Positions 54,587 through 63,938 of a stretch of 64,000 bases of DNA are shown piece after piece. Location: positions 1 through 64,000 of the forward strand of contig CASEBK010000047.1 of the NCBI GenBank assembly GCA_949286115.1, in the 5' to 3' direction. A program made the position numbers and the translations under genes. Position 1 is the first letter of the stretch, and every line of letters begins with the position of its first letter. The notes under the pieces were generated by a model. The model made no database searches. It had not been told where the DNA came from and worked only from the letters and a program-made list of their open reading frames with translations. Origin of the DNA: an uncultured Veillonellaceae bacterium. Lineage in GTDB: Bacteria > Bacillota > Negativicutes > Veillonellales > Dialisteraceae.

Positions 54587-55699
54587 TTACCGGTAGATCC
54601 AGTGCCCGGCAGTCATGCGGTCCACCGCCACTTCGTCCACGCGGTACTGAATGCCGTTCTCCTCGTCAGGCACGACGATGGTGCACCGGTCCGTGATATC
54701 CACCATGGGGTCGGTGATGTCCTCTTCGAAATAGCGGCTCGCCGCCGCCACATCGTGGGCGAGCTCCGTGAAACCGGGAAGGCTCGCGAAGGACACGTTC
54801 TGCGCGCGGCCGATGCCGAGCTCCGTCATGCCGCCGCACCACACGGGAATGCCGTGAGCAAGGCACAGGTCGTGGATGCGCTTGCCCTCATAGATGCCCC
54901 CGCAGCGACTCGACTTGATGTTGATCACTTTGCAGCTCCCCAGCTTGATGGCCGCTTCCGCCGCCTCATAGGACACGATGCTCTCGTCGAGGCAGATCGG
55001 CGTTTCAATGGCTTTCTGGAGCGCCGCGTGGTCCACGATGTCCTCTTCGCCGAGAGGCTGCTCGATGTACTGCAGATGATACTCATCCATGGCGCGGAAG
55101 AGGTCGATATCATCCAGCGTGTAGGCGGAGTTCGCGTCCACCGTGAGGGTGATGTCCCCAAATTCTCTGCGGATGGCCTTCACCACTTCGATATCCTGTC
55201 CGGGATGGATCTTGATCTTCGTCCTGTGATAGCCCAGTTCGAGGTAGTGCTCGATCTCGTGGAAGAGCACGTTGATTTCCTTTTCGATGCCGAGGGACAC
55301 GCCCACTTTGATCTCTTTCTGCGTGCCGCCAAGGAGCGTCTTCAGCGACTTGCCCATGCGCTGGGTCATGAGGTCCCACAGGGCGTTCTCCACCGCCGCC
55401 TTCGCCAGCCGGTTGCCGCGGATGTAGGAAAAGCTCTTCATAAACGCTTCGGGGCTCTCCACGTCCTGATGGAGGATGCGGGGAATGATGACGTTCCCCA
55501 GGATGTGGAGCACCGTCCCGTTGTCCTCGGGATTATAAAAGGGGCCGTAAAAAGCTTTGCACTCGCCCCAGCCGACGAGCCCCTCGGAATAGATCTTCAC
55601 GAGCAGGGCGTCCCTGTTCTCGAAGCGGGTGAAGCTCGTCTGAAAAGGATGCCGGAAGGGATTCAGCACCCGGATGATATCTATGCGGTCGATTCTCAT
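54587..55699 (-). CDS. Enolase-superfamily N-acylamino acid racemase / dipeptide epimerase-like, paralogue 2
   Basis: The product is 370 residues, same length and layout as the 50622 gene and about 40 % alike by eye. Catalytic KIKIHPG (K-x-K), metal ligands in VDANSAYTLDD, IEQPLGEED and CLDESIVS, second lysine in INIKSSRCGG. It follows the YjiG/YjiH-type pair but is separated from it by a terminator, and has its own ribosome-binding site AGGAGG and a TATAAT (55726-55731) just upstream. Probably acts on a related but different substrate. Confidence 0.85.
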   Translation of the reverse strand: MRIDRIDIIRVLNPFRHPFQTSFTRFENRDALLVKIYSEGLVGWGECKAFYGPFYNPEDNGTVLHILGNVIIPRILHQDVESPEAFMKSFSYIRGNRLAKAAVENALWDLMTQRMGKSLKTLLGGTQKEIKVGVSLGIEKEINVLFHEIEHYLELGYHRTKIKIHPGQDIEVVKAIRREFGDITLTVDANSAYTLDDIDLFRAMDEYHLQYIEQPLGEEDIVDHAALQKAIETPICLDESIVSYEAAEAAIKLGSCKVINIKSSRCGGIYEGKRIHDLCLAHGIPVWCGGMTELGIGRAQNVSFASLPGFTELAHDVAAASRYFEEDITDPMVDITDRCTIVVPDEENGIQYRVDEVAVDRMTAGHWIYR

Positions 55700-55733
55700 A
55701 GCGCACCTCCTGTGTGTGATGGATCTATTATAT

Positions 55734-55770
55734 CAAAAAAGAGAACGCTTTATCGCCGGGCGTTCTCTTG
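55734..55770 (-). terminator. Terminator of the YjiH/YjiG-like pair
   Basis: AAGAGAACGC...GCGTTCTC is followed by TTTTTTG on the minus strand. Confidence 0.85.
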
Positions 55771-55778
55771 CCATGTCC

Positions 55779-56444
55779 CTATTCGGCGGCGTCTTCAGGG
55801 TGACGGCGGTGATGCCACACGAGGTAGAGGCGGACGAAGTTCGCGCCGATGAATTTCACTACGATGATGAGGGCGATGATGATGCCCACCGGCAGGAGCG
55901 AGATCGGCAGGAGGGCCGCGCCCGAGCCGATGGTGTTGTTGATCGTCGCCGAGCCCGCGTACTGGTACGCCGCAAAGATGGTGCGGTGGTCGTCGGTGAT
56001 GAGCTTTTCATCGGCCATGTTCTTCGTCATGAAAGCGGCCACGTCGGAGGAGGTGAAGCTCGATACGAAAGCGAGGCCCACCACCCCGGGCACGCCCATG
56101 AGGAACCGGAAAAAGGGCTGGAAGAGCTTGCCCGCCGCGGTGATGGCGCCGAGATGCTGGCACACTTCGATGAGCCCCTGCGCGACCATCGTGGTGGGCA
56201 CCATGGTGAGCGCCACGATGAACGCTTCCCGCGCGCCGCTGCCGCCCGCCCCCTGGAGCGCCACCTTCGCGCCGTCCGTATGGCCGAACTCTCCGAGGAG
56301 CGCCGTGAAGTCGAAGGCGCGGAGGAAATTGTCCTGATGCGCGAAGACGCCGGAGAAGCACACGATGATGAAGAGGAGCGAGAGCCAGCCCTTCCAGGTG
56401 ACTTTCGCCTCGCTGAGCGATCTCACATTGGATCTCTTTTCCAT
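55779..56444 (-). CDS. YjiG/SpmB-like nucleoside-recognition membrane protein
   Basis: The product is 221 residues with four to five membrane segments; GVPGVVGLAFVSSFTSSDVAAFM and AGSATINNTIGSGAALLP match the Gate/nucleoside-recognition family. In E. coli yjiH-yjiG sit beside the isoaspartyl dipeptidase gene iadA. Here the neighbour is a dipeptide-epimerase-like gene, so a role in moving peptide- or amino-acid-derived compounds is plausible but unproven. Ten bases after its partner gene. Confidence 0.8.
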   Translation of the reverse strand: MEKRSNVRSLSEAKVTWKGWLSLLFIIVCFSGVFAHQDNFLRAFDFTALLGEFGHTDGAKVALQGAGGSGAREAFIVALTMVPTTMVAQGLIEVCQHLGAITAAGKLFQPFFRFLMGVPGVVGLAFVSSFTSSDVAAFMTKNMADEKLITDDHRTIFAAYQYAGSATINNTIGSGAALLPISLLPVGIIIALIIVVKFIGANFVRLYLVWHHRRHPEDAAE

Positions 56445-56454
56445 AAAAGCCTCC

Positions 56455-56937
56455 TCAGAGATAGAACGCGAGCACGAAGCGCGTGAGGAACATGACGATC
56501 ACCGCGTCGATGAGGGGCGTCGCCAGAAGCACGGGATAATACAGAGGCCGCACGTTGCACACGAGAACGATCCGCGCGAAGTGCCCCACGAGGGTCCCCA
56601 TGGTGATGCACGCTGGGAAGAGGATGGTCGCCTCTTCGGCGGTGAGCACGCCTGCCGCATACATGGACGCCGCCGTGGCCGCGCCCGCCGCTTTCGCGAA
56701 AAACGCCGCGAGGAGCACCACCGACGCTTCTCCCGGCAGGCCGAAGATACCCATCACGGGTCCGAGAGCCGCACCGATGAGCGGCATCAGCCCGGAGAGC
56801 TGCAAAAACATGATGATCACATACGCCATGACCATCGCCGGCGCGATGAGCTCCACCGTGATGTAGAAACCTTTCTTCGCGCCGAGCATGAAATATTCCG
56901 GGATGGAGAGCTTTTTCTCTTCCTTCGCTTCTCCCAT
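56455..56937 (-). CDS. YjiH/SpmA-like nucleoside-recognition membrane protein
   Basis: The product is 160 residues with four membrane helices. VELIAPAMVMAYVIIMFLQLSG and GLPGEASVVLLAAFFAKAAGAATAAS are typical of the Gate domain family. Partner of the 55779 gene; the two are probably halves of one membrane complex. Start supported by GAGGGGG. Confidence 0.8.
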   Translation of the reverse strand: MGEAKEEKKLSIPEYFMLGAKKGFYITVELIAPAMVMAYVIIMFLQLSGLMPLIGAALGPVMGIFGLPGEASVVLLAAFFAKAAGAATAASMYAAGVLTAEEATILFPACITMGTLVGHFARIVLVCNVRPLYYPVLLATPLIDAVIVMFLTRFVLAFYL

Positions 56938-57015
56938 AGGATCGCCCCCTCTTTGATTTTCCTGCCATTATAGCAGACGCGCGCCTCATGTACAGCCGCC
57001 TGCCATGGAGACACG

Positions 57016-57048
57016 CAAAAAGGAGCCCCAGTCTTTGGGACTCCTTTC
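57016..57048 (-). terminator. Terminator of ftsH
   Basis: AAAGGAG-TCCC-AAAGACT-GGGG-CTCCTTTTTG on the minus strand. Confidence 0.85.
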
Positions 57049-57062
57049 CTCTTCGTATGAAA

Positions 57063-58952
57063 TTAATGGTCCTCTCCGATGCCTTCGGCTGTCTCTGCGG
57101 AAGCATCCGCAGCGGAGGCGGTCTCTGCCGCAGCCGCCGGGCCTTCGCCGGGCGCGTAGATCGAATGATACCGGAAGAGGTTCTCCACCTGCTGATGGTC
57201 GATGGTCTCTACTTCGAGCAGCGCCTGCGCCATCGCATGGAGCACTTCGATATGTTCCGTCAGGATATTGAGCGTGTCTTCGTACGCTTCGTTCAGATAC
57301 TTGTGCATTTCCTCGTCGATGATCGTCGCCACGGTCTCGCCGTAGTTCCGTTCCGAGCCGAGCTGCTTGCCCAGGAAGATCTGCTCCTGATGCTCGCCGA
57401 AGACCATCGGTCCCAGGCGGTCGCTCATGCCCCACTCCATGATCATCTTGCGGAGGATCGCCGTCACCTGCTGGAGGTCGCCCGAAGCGCCGCTGGAGAT
57501 CTCATTGAAGATGATCTGCTCGGCGCAGCGTCCGCCGAGAGCCACGCGGATCTGCGCGAGGAGGTGGGACTTCGTGAGGAAGGATCGCTCTTCGTGAGGC
57601 AGCATCATGGTGTAGCCGCCGGCCTGTCCGCGGGGAATGATGGTCACTTTGTGCACCGGGTCCGCATCTTTCAGCACCGTCGCCATGATGGCATGGCCCG
57701 ATTCGTGGTATGCGGTGATCTTCTTGTCTTCGTCGCTCACTTTGTGGCTGCGCCGTTCCGGTCCGTAGGAGACCTTTTCGCTGGCCTCTTCCAGATCGGC
57801 CATGGAGATGGTCTTTCGTTTCTGCCGTGCTGCGAGGAGCGCCGCCTCATTCAGGAGATTCGCCAGGTCCGCGCCGGTGAAGCCCGGCACTTTCTTCGCG
57901 ATGGTCTCCAGATCCACATCGGGATCGAGCGGCTTGTTTCTCGCGTGGACCTTCAGGATGGCGAGACGTCCCCGCAGGTCCGGCTTGCCGACGATGACCC
58001 GGCGGTCAAAGCGGCCCGGGCGGAGCAGCGCCGGGTCAAGGATATCCGGGCGATTCGTCGCCGCCAGGGTGATGATCCCTTCGTTCGCGCCGAAGCCGTC
58101 CATCTCGACGAGGAGCTGGTTCAGCGTCTGCTCCCGTTCGTCGTGCCCGCCGCCCAGGCCGGAGCCTCTCTGCCGGCCCACGGCGTCGATCTCATCGATG
58201 AATACGATACACGGGGCGTTCTTCTTGGCCTGTGCGAAGAGGTCGCGCACGCGGGATGCGCCCACGCCGACGAACATCTCCACGAAGTCCGAGCCGGAGA
58301 TGGAGAAGAAGGGCACCTTCGCCTCACCGGCCACCGCCTTGGCAAGGAGCGTCTTCCCTGTGCCTGGCGGGCCCACGAGGAGCACCCCCTTGGGGATCTT
58401 CGCGCCGATGGCGGTATATTTCCCCGGATTTCGGAGGAAATCCACCACTTCTTCCAGTTCTTCCTTCGCTTCGTCTTCACCGGCCACGTCCGCAAAGGTG
58501 ACATTCACCTGGCCTTCGCCGGTCATCTTCGCCTTCGACTTGCCGAAGTTCATGACGCGTCCGCCGCCGCCCTGGCTCTGGTTCATCATCCAGAACCACA
58601 CGCCCACGAGGATCAGGATCGGCAGGAGCGACGAGAGCAGGCTCATCCACCACGACGGCTGTTCCGGCGGGCGGATGGTGATGCTCACCTTGTGTTCTTC
58701 CAGCGCATTCATGGCCTTGTCGTCATTGTTCGGCAGATACGCCGCAAAGCGCGTGCCGTCCTTCAGCTTGCCGTTTACGGCGTTGTTCGTGATGACGACG
58801 GCGTCTACCTTGTCATTCTGCACCTGGGCGATGAAGTCGCTGTAGGTGATCTCCGAGTTCCGCTCCTGCGGCTGGACGAAGGTCTGAAACATGGACACCG
58901 CTATGACGATGAGCAGGACATAGAGCGCCACATTCTTTACAAACTTGTTCAA
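57063..58952 (-). CDS. ftsH: ATP-dependent zinc metalloprotease FtsH
   Basis: The product is 629 residues. Two N-terminal membrane helices ([14 protein letters not shown] and [18 protein letters not shown]) bracket a small external domain. The AAA module has [19 protein letters not shown] and the second region of homology ([22 protein letters not shown]). The zinc protease has HESGHAIM near residue 420. Start is TTG at 58952 behind AAAGGAGG; the GTG upstream would include that site. It degrades membrane and short-lived regulatory proteins. Upstream of it (later on this strand's transcript order) lie hpt and tilS. Confidence 0.97.
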   Translation of the reverse strand: MNKFVKNVALYVLLIVIAVSMFQTFVQPQERNSEITYSDFIAQVQNDKVDAVVITNNAVNGKLKDGTRFAAYLPNNDDKAMNALEEHKVSITIRPPEQPSWWMSLLSSLLPILILVGVWFWMMNQSQGGGGRVMNFGKSKAKMTGEGQVNVTFADVAGEDEAKEELEEVVDFLRNPGKYTAIGAKIPKGVLLVGPPGTGKTLLAKAVAGEAKVPFFSISGSDFVEMFVGVGASRVRDLFAQAKKNAPCIVFIDEIDAVGRQRGSGLGGGHDEREQTLNQLLVEMDGFGANEGIITLAATNRPDILDPALLRPGRFDRRVIVGKPDLRGRLAILKVHARNKPLDPDVDLETIAKKVPGFTGADLANLLNEAALLAARQKRKTISMADLEEASEKVSYGPERRSHKVSDEDKKITAYHESGHAIMATVLKDADPVHKVTIIPRGQAGGYTMMLPHEERSFLTKSHLLAQIRVALGGRCAEQIIFNEISSGASGDLQQVTAILRKMIMEWGMSDRLGPMVFGEHQEQIFLGKQLGSERNYGETVATIIDEEMHKYLNEAYEDTLNILTEHIEVLHAMAQALLEVETIDHQQVENLFRYHSIYAPGEGPAAAAETASAADASAETAEGIGEDH

Positions 58953-59093
58953 TCGGTTCCTCCTTTGCACTGCGGCCACGGCCGCGTCACCGTACGAGGG
59001 GTCTATTAATGATATGATAAGTCAATGATTATTTTATCATATTCTCTTTACACTGTCGACGAAATTTTTCGATATCTCCCCTCAGGGCCGCGC

Positions 59094-59645
59094 TTATGCC
59101 CGGGTGTAGACCTCGCTCTTCAGAGTGCACACTTCAGGGAGGTTCCTATATTTTTCCGCGTAGTCGCAGCCGTAGCCCACGATGAATTCATCGGGCACGG
59201 CAAAGCCCACGTACTTCACCGGCACGTCCTCCACGCGCCGTTCTTTTTTGTCGAGACAGATGGCGAGCTCCACCGACGCCGCGCCGCGCTTTTTGAGGAG
59301 CGGCACCAGCGCCGCCATGGTGATGCCTGTGTCGATGATGTCTTCCACGACGATCACATCTTTGCCGCGGATGTCCCGGTCCAGATCTTTCTTGATGTTG
59401 ACGCTCCCCGAAGACACGGTGCCGCTGCCGTAGCTCGACACGCACATGGTGTCGATAGTGAGCGGCAGGTCGATGGCCCGCATGAGGTCGCACAGAAAAG
59501 GCATGGCCCCCTTCAGGATGCCCACGAGCACCACGTCCCGCCCGCGGTAGTCTTCGGTGATCGCCCGTCCGATCTCGGCCACCCGCTTTTCCAGTTCCTC
59601 CCGGGATACGAGCACGTGTTTAATGTCCTTCATCAGCTGTTCCAT
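59094..59645 (-). CDS. hpt: Hypoxanthine phosphoribosyltransferase
   Basis: The product is 183 residues. The PRPP loop VIVVEDIIDTGITMA lies near residues 97-111; VGILKGAMPFL and the base-contact FAVPDEFIVGYGCDYAEKYRNLP follow the family pattern. Purine salvage. The start has GAGGAGG and lies within the end of tilS (26-base overlap), the classic Firmicute tilS-hpt-ftsH order. Confidence 0.96.
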   Translation of the reverse strand: MEQLMKDIKHVLVSREELEKRVAEIGRAITEDYRGRDVVLVGILKGAMPFLCDLMRAIDLPLTIDTMCVSSYGSGTVSSGSVNIKKDLDRDIRGKDVIVVEDIIDTGITMAALVPLLKKRGAASVELAICLDKKERRVEDVPVKYVGFAVPDEFIVGYGCDYAEKYRNLPEVCTLKSEVYTRA

Positions 59646-60972
59646 CTTGTTTCCTCCTCAGCGTCAGCAACAGGAAATGTCTGGTCTTCTCGGACGGCGC
59701 GCCGTACCGCGACGTCTTTTTCCGTCCGATCCAGTATATGTGTCGGTCATCCGCCGCGAGCGGCCATGTGCGGCGCGCTTCCGCAGGGATGCCCAGTTCA
59801 TTCATATAAGGAAATAATTTTTTCGTCCCCGCAAAGCCTTTCGGCGCGAAGCGGTCTCCCGGGCGGGGCGTGCGGAGACGGATCTTTCCCACCGCGTCCG
59901 CGTCGAGCAGGCACTGCGCCCCGTCCAGATGCGTCGGCGGCGTCTCCATGACCTCCTGCACGAGCGTCCAAGAAGGCCCTTCCGGCAGTGTCCCTGCGCG
60001 GGTGCTCCCGGGATAAAAAAATGCCCGCTCCCGGGTCAGGCGCACCGCCGTCCCCGCAGCAGACGTCCACTTCCCGGCCTCTCCCGTCCGCACGAAGGAG
60101 AGCAGCCGCTCCGTGTCTTCAAAGTCCGGCGCCCGCCCGGCGAGGCGCTTCCCGATCCGGCGGAGGAGCCGCCGCGCCGCCGCTTCCGGCACCCTCGCAA
60201 AGAGCGCCCGCTCCGCCAGAAGACCTCCGTCCGCCGCCGTGAGCTTCGCTTCTTCCTCTCCCGTCAGCGCTTCGAGCCAGTCGTCTTCCGCGGCGAGGAT
60301 CTCCGCCGTGCGGCAGAGCGCGTCTGTGATGCGGGGATTATACGTGCGGAGCTCCGGCAGGAGCAGAAGGCGCAGTCGGTTCCGCACCGCTTCCGGGACA
60401 TCGTTCGTCCGATCGTGGCAGGGCGTGTAGGGATACGCAGAAAGAAAGCCTTCGATCTCCCGCCGACTCACGCAGAGGAAAGGCCGGATGATATCCCCGG
60501 AAAGGGGCCGCATGCCGCGAAGGCCCTCCGTGCCGCTGCCCCTAAGGAAATGGTACAGCACGGTCTCCGCCTGGTCGTCTTTGTGATGGGCGCAGGCGAT
60601 CTTCCCGTAGCCCCCTTCTTTCGCCGCCCGGCGGAGCGCTTCATAGCGAAGCTCCCGCGCGGCGGTCTCCTCCGAGCCTCCGTGTATCTTTCTCCACGCG
60701 GGGACGTCGGCGATCTCCACCCGGCAGGGCACGCCAAGGTCTGCCGCGACGCGGGCCACGAAGGCAGTCTCTTCCGCCGCTTCCTCCCGCAGGCGATGAT
60801 CCACCGTGCAGCAGCCGAGCGCGAAGCCTTCTTCTGATGCGAGAGCAGCCAGAGCTAAAAGAAGCGCCAGGGAATCGGGTCCGCCGGACACCGCCGCCAG
60901 GACCCGGTCTCCCCGGCGCCACAGCCCGCGGCTCCGTCCGAAGGCGCGGACGGTCTCGAGAAAGCCTTCCAT
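59620..60972 (-). CDS. tilS: tRNA(Ile)-lysidine synthase
   Basis: The product is 450 residues. It changes C34 of tRNA-Ile2 to lysidine so it reads AUA. The PP-loop AAVSGGPDSLALLLAL is near residues 27-42; AHHKDDQAETVLYHFLRGSG and RPFLCVSRREIE follow; C-terminal domain contains DRFAPKGFAGTKKLFPYM. ATG at 60972 overlaps the ppx stop (TGATG); the longer frame upstream is inside ppx. Confidence 0.95.
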   Translation of the reverse strand: MEGFLETVRAFGRSRGLWRRGDRVLAAVSGGPDSLALLLALAALASEEGFALGCCTVDHRLREEAAEETAFVARVAADLGVPCRVEIADVPAWRKIHGGSEETAARELRYEALRRAAKEGGYGKIACAHHKDDQAETVLYHFLRGSGTEGLRGMRPLSGDIIRPFLCVSRREIEGFLSAYPYTPCHDRTNDVPEAVRNRLRLLLLPELRTYNPRITDALCRTAEILAAEDDWLEALTGEEEAKLTAADGGLLAERALFARVPEAAARRLLRRIGKRLAGRAPDFEDTERLLSFVRTGEAGKWTSAAGTAVRLTRERAFFYPGSTRAGTLPEGPSWTLVQEVMETPPTHLDGAQCLLDADAVGKIRLRTPRPGDRFAPKGFAGTKKLFPYMNELGIPAEARRTWPLAADDRHIYWIGRKKTSRYGAPSEKTRHFLLLTLRRKQDGTADEGH

Positions 60973-61874
60973 CACACCTGCGGCTTCACGGTGTCCGCGT
61001 CGAGCAGCCCTTCCGTGAGGCCCCGGTCGCTCACGGTCATCTCTGAGAGCGCGAAATATTCCATGAGACTGTCGATGATGGCCACGCCTGCCACGATGAT
61101 GTCCGCTCGATCCGCGCGGAGCCCCTTCACATGGCACCGGTCTTCATAGGACATCTGGTAGAGCCGCTTCAGGAGGCGGGTCACATCTTCCTGCGGCACT
61201 ACGTAGTCCTGCACCTTCGCCGGGTCGTACGTTTCGAGTTCCTGCAGCATGGAAGCAATGGACGTGGCCGTGCCGCCCACGCAGATCCAGTGCTTCACCG
61301 GCGCGAGGTCTTTCGATTCCTGAAATTTCTGGAAGCAGTATTTCTTCAGCTCGCCGATGCCCCGGGCCGTGGTCGTATCGAACAGGCCGGAGCAGCGCAC
61401 GCAGCCGATGGGGAAGCTGTGCCGGTAGCCGATGGCCGGTCCGAAGCCCATGCACACTTCCGTGGAGCCGCCGCCCACGTCGGTCACCGCCGCCACGGAC
61501 GACGACAGGCCCACCGCGCCGAGATAGCTGTAGAACGCCTCCATGTCGCCGGAGAGGATCGTCACGGGGATGCCCGTCTTCTCCTCGGCCATCTTCGCGA
61601 AGGCTTCGCCCTGAGGGGATGCCCGGAGGATCTCCGTGCCGTAAGCTCTGATCTCGCTTGCTCCGGCTTCCTTCGCCTCCTCGGCGAACCGGGCCACCGC
61701 CTCGAGAGTCCGGCGGCACGCCGCTTCGGTGAGGCCCGCGTGGGTCGTCATCCCCTCTCCCAGACGGGACGAATTGATACCTTTCCGGATCGTTTTCCAC
61801 TCCCCGCCGGGCAGACGCTCTGCCGCGAGCAGGCGCACGGAATTCGTGCCGATGTCAATGACAGCCCTGATCAT
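60972..61874 (-). CDS. Exopolyphosphatase / pppGpp phosphohydrolase family protein
   Basis: The product is 300 residues. The ASKHA phosphate loops are visible: VIDIGTNSVRLL at residues 5-16 and VTDVGGGSTEV near 130; SGDMEAFYSYLGA lies between. Short Ppx/GppA form lacking the C-terminal HD domain. It hydrolyses polyphosphate or pppGpp; which one cannot be told. ATG 61874 follows AGGAGG. Confidence 0.92.
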   Translation of the reverse strand: MIRAVIDIGTNSVRLLAAERLPGGEWKTIRKGINSSRLGEGMTTHAGLTEAACRRTLEAVARFAEEAKEAGASEIRAYGTEILRASPQGEAFAKMAEEKTGIPVTILSGDMEAFYSYLGAVGLSSSVAAVTDVGGGSTEVCMGFGPAIGYRHSFPIGCVRCSGLFDTTTARGIGELKKYCFQKFQESKDLAPVKHWICVGGTATSIASMLQELETYDPAKVQDYVVPQEDVTRLLKRLYQMSYEDRCHVKGLRADRADIIVAGVAIIDSLMEYFALSEMTVSDRGLTEGLLDADTVKPQV

Positions 61875-61925
61875 GAATGCCTCCTGTGCGAAAAGGCGCA
61901 CCCAGCGGCGGCCTCCTCAAATAAG

Positions 61926-61950
61926 GAAGGGAGCATCAAATGCCCCCTTC
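61926..61950 (-). terminator. Hairpin between the S1 gene and ppx
   Basis: GAAGGGGGCAT-TTG-ATGCTCCCTTC, an 11-bp stem with one wobble, but only a weak CTTATTT tail; partial terminator or processing site. Confidence 0.5.
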
Positions 61951-61969
61951 ACGCCGCATCAAAGGCGGC

Positions 61970-62470
61970 TCAATCCGCGCGGCGGGCTCCGCGGCCCCCG
62001 CGTTTCGATTCTACATTGCGCTTCAGATCCAGCAGCCGCTCATCGCTGTCCTTCAGGAAGCGGCTCAGCTTGTCTTCAAAGGAGACGGCTCCTTCGTGCT
62101 TTCTCTGCGGCCGGAAATCGCGGCTCGGACGGCCCTCACGGGGCTGCGCAGCAAACGGACGGCGTTCCGTACGGCGCGCTTCCGGGCGCTCCCCGCGGCC
62201 TGCGCCGTGGTCGGGACGCTTCTCCCGCGCGGCCTGTGCCTGCGCCTGCTTGATCGAGAGGGCGATCTTTCCCTTTGCATCGACAGAGATGACTTTGACC
62301 TTCACGGTGTCGTGCACTTTCAGATAGTCATTCACGTCGTTGACATACTCGCTGGACACTTCTGAAATGTGTACCAGACCCACCTTTTTGTCCGGAAGTT
62401 CTACGAACGCTCCAAATTTTGCGATCCCCGTAACGGTACCCTCTACGATGCTGCCGATTTCTAAAGCCAT
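61970..62470 (-). CDS. S1-domain RNA-binding protein (YabR-like)
   Basis: The product is 166 residues. Residues 3-73 are one S1 OB-fold (GSIVEGTVTGIAKFGAFVELP, GLVHISEVSSEYV, VKVKVISVDAKGKIALSIKQ). A basic, low-complexity Arg/Pro/Gly linker and a short helix (FEDKLSRFLKDSDERLLDLKR) follow, as in YabR/Gsp13. It lies between the division gene and ppx-tilS as in other Firmicutes. Probable RNA binding in translation or stress. Confidence 0.92.
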   Translation of the reverse strand: MALEIGSIVEGTVTGIAKFGAFVELPDKKVGLVHISEVSSEYVNDVNDYLKVHDTVKVKVISVDAKGKIALSIKQAQAQAAREKRPDHGAGRGERPEARRTERRPFAAQPREGRPSRDFRPQRKHEGAVSFEDKLSRFLKDSDERLLDLKRNVESKRGGRGARRAD

Positions 62471-62604
62471 GAAAAAAATGCTGCCCCCTTATGTTTCTGA
62501 TAAAAATGTTGATTTCATTATACGAAACTTTTCTGCATAGCGCAACACGGGCAAAGAGGAGAAATCGCCCGTATTTTCTGCCTTTCCCGCGCCTCTCCCC
62601 AAAG

Positions 62605-62629
62605 AAAAAAGAGCGGTCTACCGCTCTTT
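62605..62629 (-). terminator. Terminator of dacA-divIC
   Basis: AAAGAGCGG-TAGA-CCGCTCTTTTTTC on the minus strand, beginning at the stop codon. Confidence 0.85.
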
Positions 62630-62898
62630 CACCGGACGTAGGGCACTTCGCCGGGCTTCACCATGCCCAAGTCGTCCCGCGCCTTCCGCTCGATCACCGC
62701 CGGGTCCTGGAGCTCTTTCTTCCGCGCTTCCAGATCGGACTTCTCCCGGAGGAGCTCCTGTCTCGTCGCCTCTGCCTCGGCGATCTGCTGCTGATATTCA
62801 TAGATCGTGTACAGCTTTCCACACAGGAAGATGAAGAGCGCCGCCGCTGCCGCTGCCGCCGCAAAGCGCCACAGGCTGAAGCGGCTTCTCTTACGCAT
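62629..62898 (-). CDS. Septum-formation initiator (DivIC/FtsB family)
   Basis: The product is 89 residues. A basic N-terminus, one membrane helix (residues 10-28, Ala/Phe-rich) and an extracytoplasmic coiled coil (YEYQQQIAEAEATRQELLREKSDLEARKKEL) with the closing segment VIERKARDDLGMVKPGEV are typical. It bridges FtsL and other division proteins. It overlaps dacA by eight bases. Confidence 0.9.
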   Translation of the reverse strand: MRKRSRFSLWRFAAAAAAAALFIFLCGKLYTIYEYQQQIAEAEATRQELLREKSDLEARKKELQDPAVIERKARDDLGMVKPGEVPYVR

Positions 62899-63826
62899 GA
62901 GGCTCCCTCCCCAGCATCTGATTCACCCATTTATGCAGAGGAGGCTCCGCGGCGAGCGCCGCTTCGTAGTCTGCCTGGGCCCGCGCCGCGGCAAAGCCGT
63001 AGTCCAGCCAGGTCTTCACGTCTTCGAAGCGGTCCTCATCGTGATACACCGCGGCGATCATGAGGCGACCGTCCTGCTCGGCGGAAGCGACGAGGCAGTC
63101 CCCTGCTGCCTCCGTGGTGCCCGTCTTCACGCCGTTCGCGCCGGGATAGCCGCTCCCAAGAAATTCATTTCGGTTCTCCACCACGCGGTACATCCCGTCC
63201 CGATAGACCATGTGGTGGCTCTTCTCTTTCACGATGGCCCGGAAATCGGGATTCTCCATGGCGTAGCGGGCGATCTTCACCATGTCCCGCGCCGTGGTGT
63301 AGTGGTCCGGATCGGTGAGGCCGTTCGGATTGGCGAAGTGGCTGTGCGTGACGCCGATGGAGGCGCATTTCTCATTCATCATCTCGATGAATCGGTCGTA
63401 AGAACCGCCCACCGTCTCCGCCACTGCCACCGCCGCGTCGTTGCCGGAGACGAGCATCATGCCGTAGAGCACCTCCCGGAGCGAGATCGGAAGGTCCGTC
63501 CGAAGGCCCAGATTCGTGCCGTCCTGCGCCATCGCCCGAGGCGTCACCACCGCGTCCGCATCGAGGAGCCCTTTCCCTTCTTCCAGCGCGATGATGCACG
63601 TCAGGATCTTCGTGGTGCTCGCCGGATAGACGCGGCCGAGACCGTTTTTGTCCGCATAGATCTCGCCGGTCGTCCCGTCGATGACGGCGGCGGAGACCGC
63701 CTTCGTCTCCGGAGGCGGCGGCAGCACCGGCGGCGCGGGAGGAGGCGGCGTCGTCCAGACCACCCAGCCGGCCGCCGCTGTGAACACTGCCGCTGCCGCG
63801 AGCACCGCCCGCATCCATCGTTTCAT
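62891..63826 (-). CDS. D-alanyl-D-alanine carboxypeptidase (DacA/PBP5-like)
   Basis: The product is 311 residues. Penicillin-binding motifs in order: PASTTKIL (SxxK) near residue 69, SGNDA (SxN) near 127 and VKTGTTE (KTG) near 229. An N-terminal signal anchor (VLAAAAVFTAAAGWVVW) is followed by a proline-rich linker. It trims peptidoglycan stem peptides outside the membrane. No C-terminal amphipathic anchor domain, so it is shorter than classic PBP5. First gene before the DivIC-like gene. Confidence 0.95.
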   Translation of the reverse strand: MKRWMRAVLAAAAVFTAAAGWVVWTTPPPPAPPVLPPPPETKAVSAAVIDGTTGEIYADKNGLGRVYPASTTKILTCIIALEEGKGLLDADAVVTPRAMAQDGTNLGLRTDLPISLREVLYGMMLVSGNDAAVAVAETVGGSYDRFIEMMNEKCASIGVTHSHFANPNGLTDPDHYTTARDMVKIARYAMENPDFRAIVKEKSHHMVYRDGMYRVVENRNEFLGSGYPGANGVKTGTTEAAGDCLVASAEQDGRLMIAAVYHDEDRFEDVKTWLDYGFAAARAQADYEAALAAEPPLHKWVNQMLGREPHA

Positions 63827-63905
63827 GTCGTCCCCTTTCCGGCCCTTCGGCCTACCGGAAATCTCAAACTATGTCCCCTATTGTAGCACAGTTTCTCCCG
63901 CACAC

Positions 63906-63932
63906 GAAAAAACAGCCTGCTTTCGCAGACTG
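63906..63932 (-). terminator. Terminator of the gene entering from the right edge
   Basis: CAGTCTGC-GAAA-GCAGGCTG is followed by TTTTTTCG on the minus strand. Confidence 0.9.
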
Positions 63933-63938
63933 CTCTCC

